Positions 16,712-19,689 of a stretch of DNA of 19,689 nucleotides are shown here, piece by piece. The stretch is from S012-113 sp965368405 (GTDB lineage: Bacteria > Bacteroidota > Bacteroidia > Cytophagales > Cyclobacteriaceae). The stretch lies in assembly GCA_965368405.1 (NCBI GenBank), contig CBDUMS010000073.1:1-19689 (forward strand), read 5' to 3'. A model generated the notes under the pieces. It was not told the DNA's origin. It saw only the letters and a list, made by a program, of their open reading frames with translations, and made no database searches. Position numbers and translations under genes: made by a program. Each line of letters starts with the position of its first letter. The first letter of the stretch is position 1.

Positions 16712-19689
16712 TGAAAACAAGAATCTTAAAAAATAAACATAGCATGAGAAAGCTCAATCTTGCATTAATAGTAACGTTAATATTATTTCTGACTTTTTCT
16801 TGTAAAAGAAAAGAGGATGACATAGTTCCGGCAACATTTCCAAGTACGGCCGAAGTATTTATTGATGGTTTTAGCGGTGGCTTGGAATATGCCGCATTTG
16901 GCGATTCTAAACTCACAGCATTTACCGTAGATAATAATGTCAGCTACGAAAATATCCTTGGCTCATCTTCCATGAGATTTGATATCCCAAATGTTGATGA
17001 TCCAGAAGGCTCCTACGCTGGTGGAATTTTTCGTGATCTCGGAGGTAGAGATCTAACCGGTTACGATGCACTAACCTTCTATGCATACGGTTCCAAGCCA
17101 GGAACTATAGACCTTGTAGGCTTTGGCAATGACTTTATTGAGGACAAATATGCGGCGACAACAAGTATTAAGCTCACGTCTGCCTGGCAAAAATATGTCA
17201 TTCCAATCCCAGATCCTTCTGTGCTAACTCAAGAAAAAGGACTCTTTGTTATTGCAGAAGGGCCCGAAGATGGGGATGGCTATAGTATCTGGATTGATGT
17301 AGTTAAGTTTGAAAAACTAGGAACAATTGCGCAGCCTAGGCCAGCTATTCTTAATGGTGAGGCTGTTGAGCAACAAACTTTTATTGGCGTAACCTCGCAA
17401 CTAACTGGTTTAACTCAGACATTCAATTTAGCGAATGGTGGGGATCAAACTGTAACTACGGCACCCGCATACTTTACCTTTCTATCAAGCGATACGACTG
17501 TAGCCAAGGTTAGCAAATTAGGAGTGGTCTCTGTAGTAGGTAAAGGAATGGCAAAAATTACCGCAAAATTAGGCGGCGTAAATGCAGCTGGTTCCCTTAC
17601 ACTTGAATCTCTTGGAGAGTTTGTTCCAGCTCCTGTACCAGATAGAGATGCCTCTGATGTTATTTCAATATTTAGTGATGCTTACACGAATGTGCCTGTC
17701 GATTTTTATAATGGATATTTCGCTCCTTTTCAAACGACAATTGGAGAAGATGACATAGATATTGATGGGGATAAAATAATTAAGTACAGCGAGCTCAATT
17801 TTGTAGCGACTGAATTTAAAAATCCAACAGTAAACGCTACAGATATGACCCATTTCCACGTCGATATCCAAATAGAAAACCCAATTTCAGCGGGGGATTT
17901 TATTAAAATTGAGCTAGGTGATTTTGGATCAGATGGAGCATTTGGTGGTGGAGATGACTCTAGTGGTGAATATATAATTAATTCAATCCCACCGCTTGTC
18001 AGTAACCAATGGATTAGTCTGGATATCCCATTTAGTGCCTTTACAGGGTTAACCCAACGAGGAAATCTTGCGCAGATCTTCTTTATTACGGATGGTACAG
18101 CCACCGATTTGCCAGGAACAATTACAGATATTCTTGTCGATAATATGTATTTCTATAAGGATACTGGCGGTGGTGGTGGCCCATGTATGGCCGAAATGAG
18201 TCAATCGCTCGACGCCACTGACTTTAACCTAACTTTCCTTACAGATCCTGGTACTGCTATAGGTTCCTTTGGTGGAGCGTATAGCTATGTTGCCAATCCC
18301 GATACTGATAATGCAGTTAATTCATCATGCCAGGCCGGACAAATTTCCAGGGATGGCCAGCAATTTGCCAATACGCAATTTGAATTTGCATCGAAATTTG
18401 ATTTTAATGCCAATTCTGGTTTTAAAATGAAAGTATGGTCGCCAGTTAGCGGTACCAACGTACTTGTTAAACTTGAGGATAAAACGAATGATGGAATTAA
18501 TAAAGAAGTAGCTGTTGTAACATCGGCTGCTGCTGCTTGGGAAGAGCTCACTTTTGATTTTGCCCCCGGCGAAAGTGGTAAATACGATAAGATTATTCTC
18601 TTCTTTGAATTAAATTCTAACGTTGTTGAAACCTATTATATAGACGATTTTAGGCTTTATAGTGCTGGTGGTGGAACATGTCAGGCAGAAACTAGTCAAT
18701 CACTTGATGCGGCTGATCTTAACCTAACTTTTCAAACTGATCCAGGAAGTACCATAGGTTCTTTTGGTGGGGCGTATAGTTATGTTGCCAATCCTGATTT
18801 TGATAACGCTGTAAACCAATCATGCCAGGCTGGACAAATTTCCAGAGATGGTCAGCAATTTGCCAATACACAAATTGAATTTGCCTCGAAATTTGATTTT
18901 AATGCCAATTCTGGTTTTAAATTGAAAGTATGGTCGCCAGTATCAGGAACCAACGTCCTGGTTAAACTCGAGGATAAAACGAATGATGGTATTAATAAGG
19001 AAGTTGCGGTTGTAACATCTGCTGCCAATGCATGGGAAGAACTCACATTTGATTTTGCCCCTGGCGAAAGTGGTAAATATGATAAGATTATTCTATTCTT
19101 TGAATTAAACTCTAACGTTGTAGAAACCTATTATATAGACGATTTTAGACTCTACGGCTCTGGTGGAGGAACTTCTGGTCCTACTACTGCAGCTCCTACT
19201 CCAACGGTAGATCCTGCTGATGTAGTTTCTGTTTATAGCGATGCCTATACGGACATAGCCTTTGATAATTTCGATGCCGGCTGGTGTGGCGGAGCGGCAG
19301 TTACAGGAGTAATGATTGCTGGTAACAACACCTTGCAAAAGAATACGGGCATAGATTGCCATGGAATCGATTTCTCCAGTGGAAGACAAGATCTATCAGC
19401 ATATACCAATATTCATTTCGACTTTTATACAGACGATACCGACCTAGTCGGAGATGTTTTCAATGTTAAATTAGTTGATTTTGCCGGTGGTGGTGGCGAA
19501 GCTTCTGCATTAGAGGTTAACATCAATACCGGTACAACACCGGGTATAGTAGCCGGTCAATGGGTTTCTGTAGATGTTGACATTACGGCTCTAGGAGGTG
19601 TAGTCGGAGGCAATCTGACTAGAAGCGATATCGCTCAAATTGGCATAACTACAGCCAATTTAACGAATGTATGGTATGATAATATATAC
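16711..19689 (+). CDS. Multi-module carbohydrate-binding surface lipoprotein (3' end cut by window edge)
   Basis: The frame is open for 993 codons to the right edge. A lipoprotein signal is followed by lipobox TFSC (C31) and KRKEDD, an acidic surface-export-like signal. ATG 16711 overlaps the upstream stop; ATG 16744 (residue 12) gives a more usual signal-peptide length and may be the real start. Modules in order: a jelly-roll carbohydrate-binding-like domain (about 45-205), a Big2-like Ig domain (about 215-300; SSDTTVAKVSKLGVVSVVGKG), a module starting DVISIFSDAYT (about 314-483), two near-identical 165-residue repeats joined by Gly-rich linkers (about 485-835), and a second SDAYT module (from about 836, cut off). 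Related modules occur in front of GH16 endo-glucanases in Bacteroidota, so a catalytic domain could follow beyond the window. It probably binds polysaccharide at the surface and works with the glycosidase-barrel protein. No catalytic domain is seen so far. Confidence 0.85.
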   Translation, partial: MKTRILKNKHSMRKLNLALIVTLILFLTFSCKRKEDDIVPATFPSTAEVFIDGFSGGLEYAAFGDSKLTAFTVDNNVSYENILGSSSMRFDIPNVDDPEGSYAGGIFRDLGGRDLTGYDALTFYAYGSKPGTIDLVGFGNDFIEDKYAATTSIKLTSAWQKYVIPIPDPSVLTQEKGLFVIAEGPEDGDGYSIWIDVVKFEKLGTIAQPRPAILNGEAVEQQTFIGVTSQLTGLTQTFNLANGGDQTVTTAPAYFTFLSSDTTVAKVSKLGVVSVVGKGMAKITAKLGGVNAAGSLTLESLGEFVPAPVPDRDASDVISIFSDAYTNVPVDFYNGYFAPFQTTIGEDDIDIDGDKIIKYSELNFVATEFKNPTVNATDMTHFHVDIQIENPISAGDFIKIELGDFGSDGAFGGGDDSSGEYIINSIPPLVSNQWISLDIPFSAFTGLTQRGNLAQIFFITDGTATDLPGTITDILVDNMYFYKDTGGGGGPCMAEMSQSLDATDFNLTFLTDPGTAIGSFGGAYSYVANPDTDNAVNSSCQAGQISRDGQQFANTQFEFASKFDFNANSGFKMKVWSPVSGTNVLVKLEDKTNDGINKEVAVVTSAAAAWEELTFDFAPGESGKYDKIILFFELNSNVVETYYIDDFRLYSAGGGTCQAETSQSLDAADLNLTFQTDPGSTIGSFGGAYSYVANPDFDNAVNQSCQAGQISRDGQQFANTQIEFASKFDFNANSGFKLKVWSPVSGTNVLVKLEDKTNDGINKEVAVVTSAANAWEELTFDFAPGESGKYDKIILFFELNSNVVETYYIDDFRLYGSGGGTSGPTTAAPTPTVDPADVVSVYSDAYTDIAFDNFDAGWCGGAAVTGVMIAGNNTLQKNTGIDCHGIDFSSGRQDLSAYTNIHFDFYTDDTDLVGDVFNVKLVDFAGGGGEASALEVNINTGTTPGIVAGQWVSVDVDITALGGVVGGNLTRSDIAQIGITTANLTNVWYDNIY
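18184..19155 (+). repeat. Tandem 495-base in-frame domain repeat
   Basis: Unit 1 runs 18184-18660 and unit 2 18679-19155, each 159 residues plus a short Gly-rich linker, with an exact 495-base period and no insertions. By eye the proteins differ at 12 of 159 positions, mostly in the first 70 residues, while many third codon positions differ. Each unit has two conserved cysteines (CxAE at the start and SCQAG about 49 residues later) that could form a disulfide. The fold looks like a beta-sandwich ligand-binding module ending YYIDDFRLY. Confidence 0.9.

Noticed and set aside
18285..19046. Two similar minus-strand reading frames (18285-18551 and 18852-19046) starting MSSS and rich in S, T, A and L
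   Set aside because: They are the antisense of the tandem domain repeat, which explains their likeness; the plus frame has clear domains and no stops.

Overview
The window looks like chromosomal DNA of a marine- or soil-type member of the Bacteroidota, probably Cytophagales-like (the order is an inference). Supporting evidence: a C-terminal type IX secretion sorting domain on the CotH-type protein; a membrane-anchored propeller/Y_Y_Y/HTH sensor-regulator next to carbohydrate genes; AT-rich leaders without clear Shine-Dalgarno sites; three exact matches to the Bacteroidota -7 promoter element TAnnTTTG; and lipoproteins with acidic residues soon after the lipidated cysteine. No tRNA, rRNA, CRISPR array, insertion sequence or phage gene was seen. 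Gaps between genes are all under 300 bases.

Layout. 1-1586 (minus, runs off the left edge): a Rieske 2Fe-2S domain fused to a glutamate-synthase-like FMN/3Fe-4S domain. 1741-4344 (minus): a secreted CotH-kinase/lamin-tail protein with a T9SS tail. 4619-5467 (plus): a highly charged protein resembling a stand-alone N-terminal part of translation factor IF-2. 5529-6911 (plus): a lipoprotein with an intact transglutaminase-like catalytic triad. 6943-7197 (minus): a very acidic small lipoprotein with four EHP motifs; its probable terminator lies inside the end of the converging transglutaminase gene. 7359-8150 (minus): polyphosphate kinase 2. 8272-10506 (plus): a SulP anion transporter with a STAS-like domain and a further unassigned C-terminal region.

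The right half (10514-19689) is a carbohydrate-use locus and the most interesting part. A membrane-tethered one-component regulator (10514-13354, minus) is divergent from a two-gene operon. The first operon gene (13583-16711) joins a clan GH-A glycosidase TIM barrel to a long C-terminal region that reads as an outer-membrane beta-barrel. The second starts on a TAATG overlap and encodes a large, probably surface-exposed lipoprotein built of carbohydrate-binding-like modules, including a near-identical 165-residue tandem repeat; it runs off the right edge. The suggested model is that the lipoprotein binds a polysaccharide at the surface, the barrel admits fragments, the fused glycosidase trims them, and the divergent sensor controls expression from a shared 228-base intergenic region. 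No SusC/SusD pair is seen in the window, although one could lie beyond the right edge.
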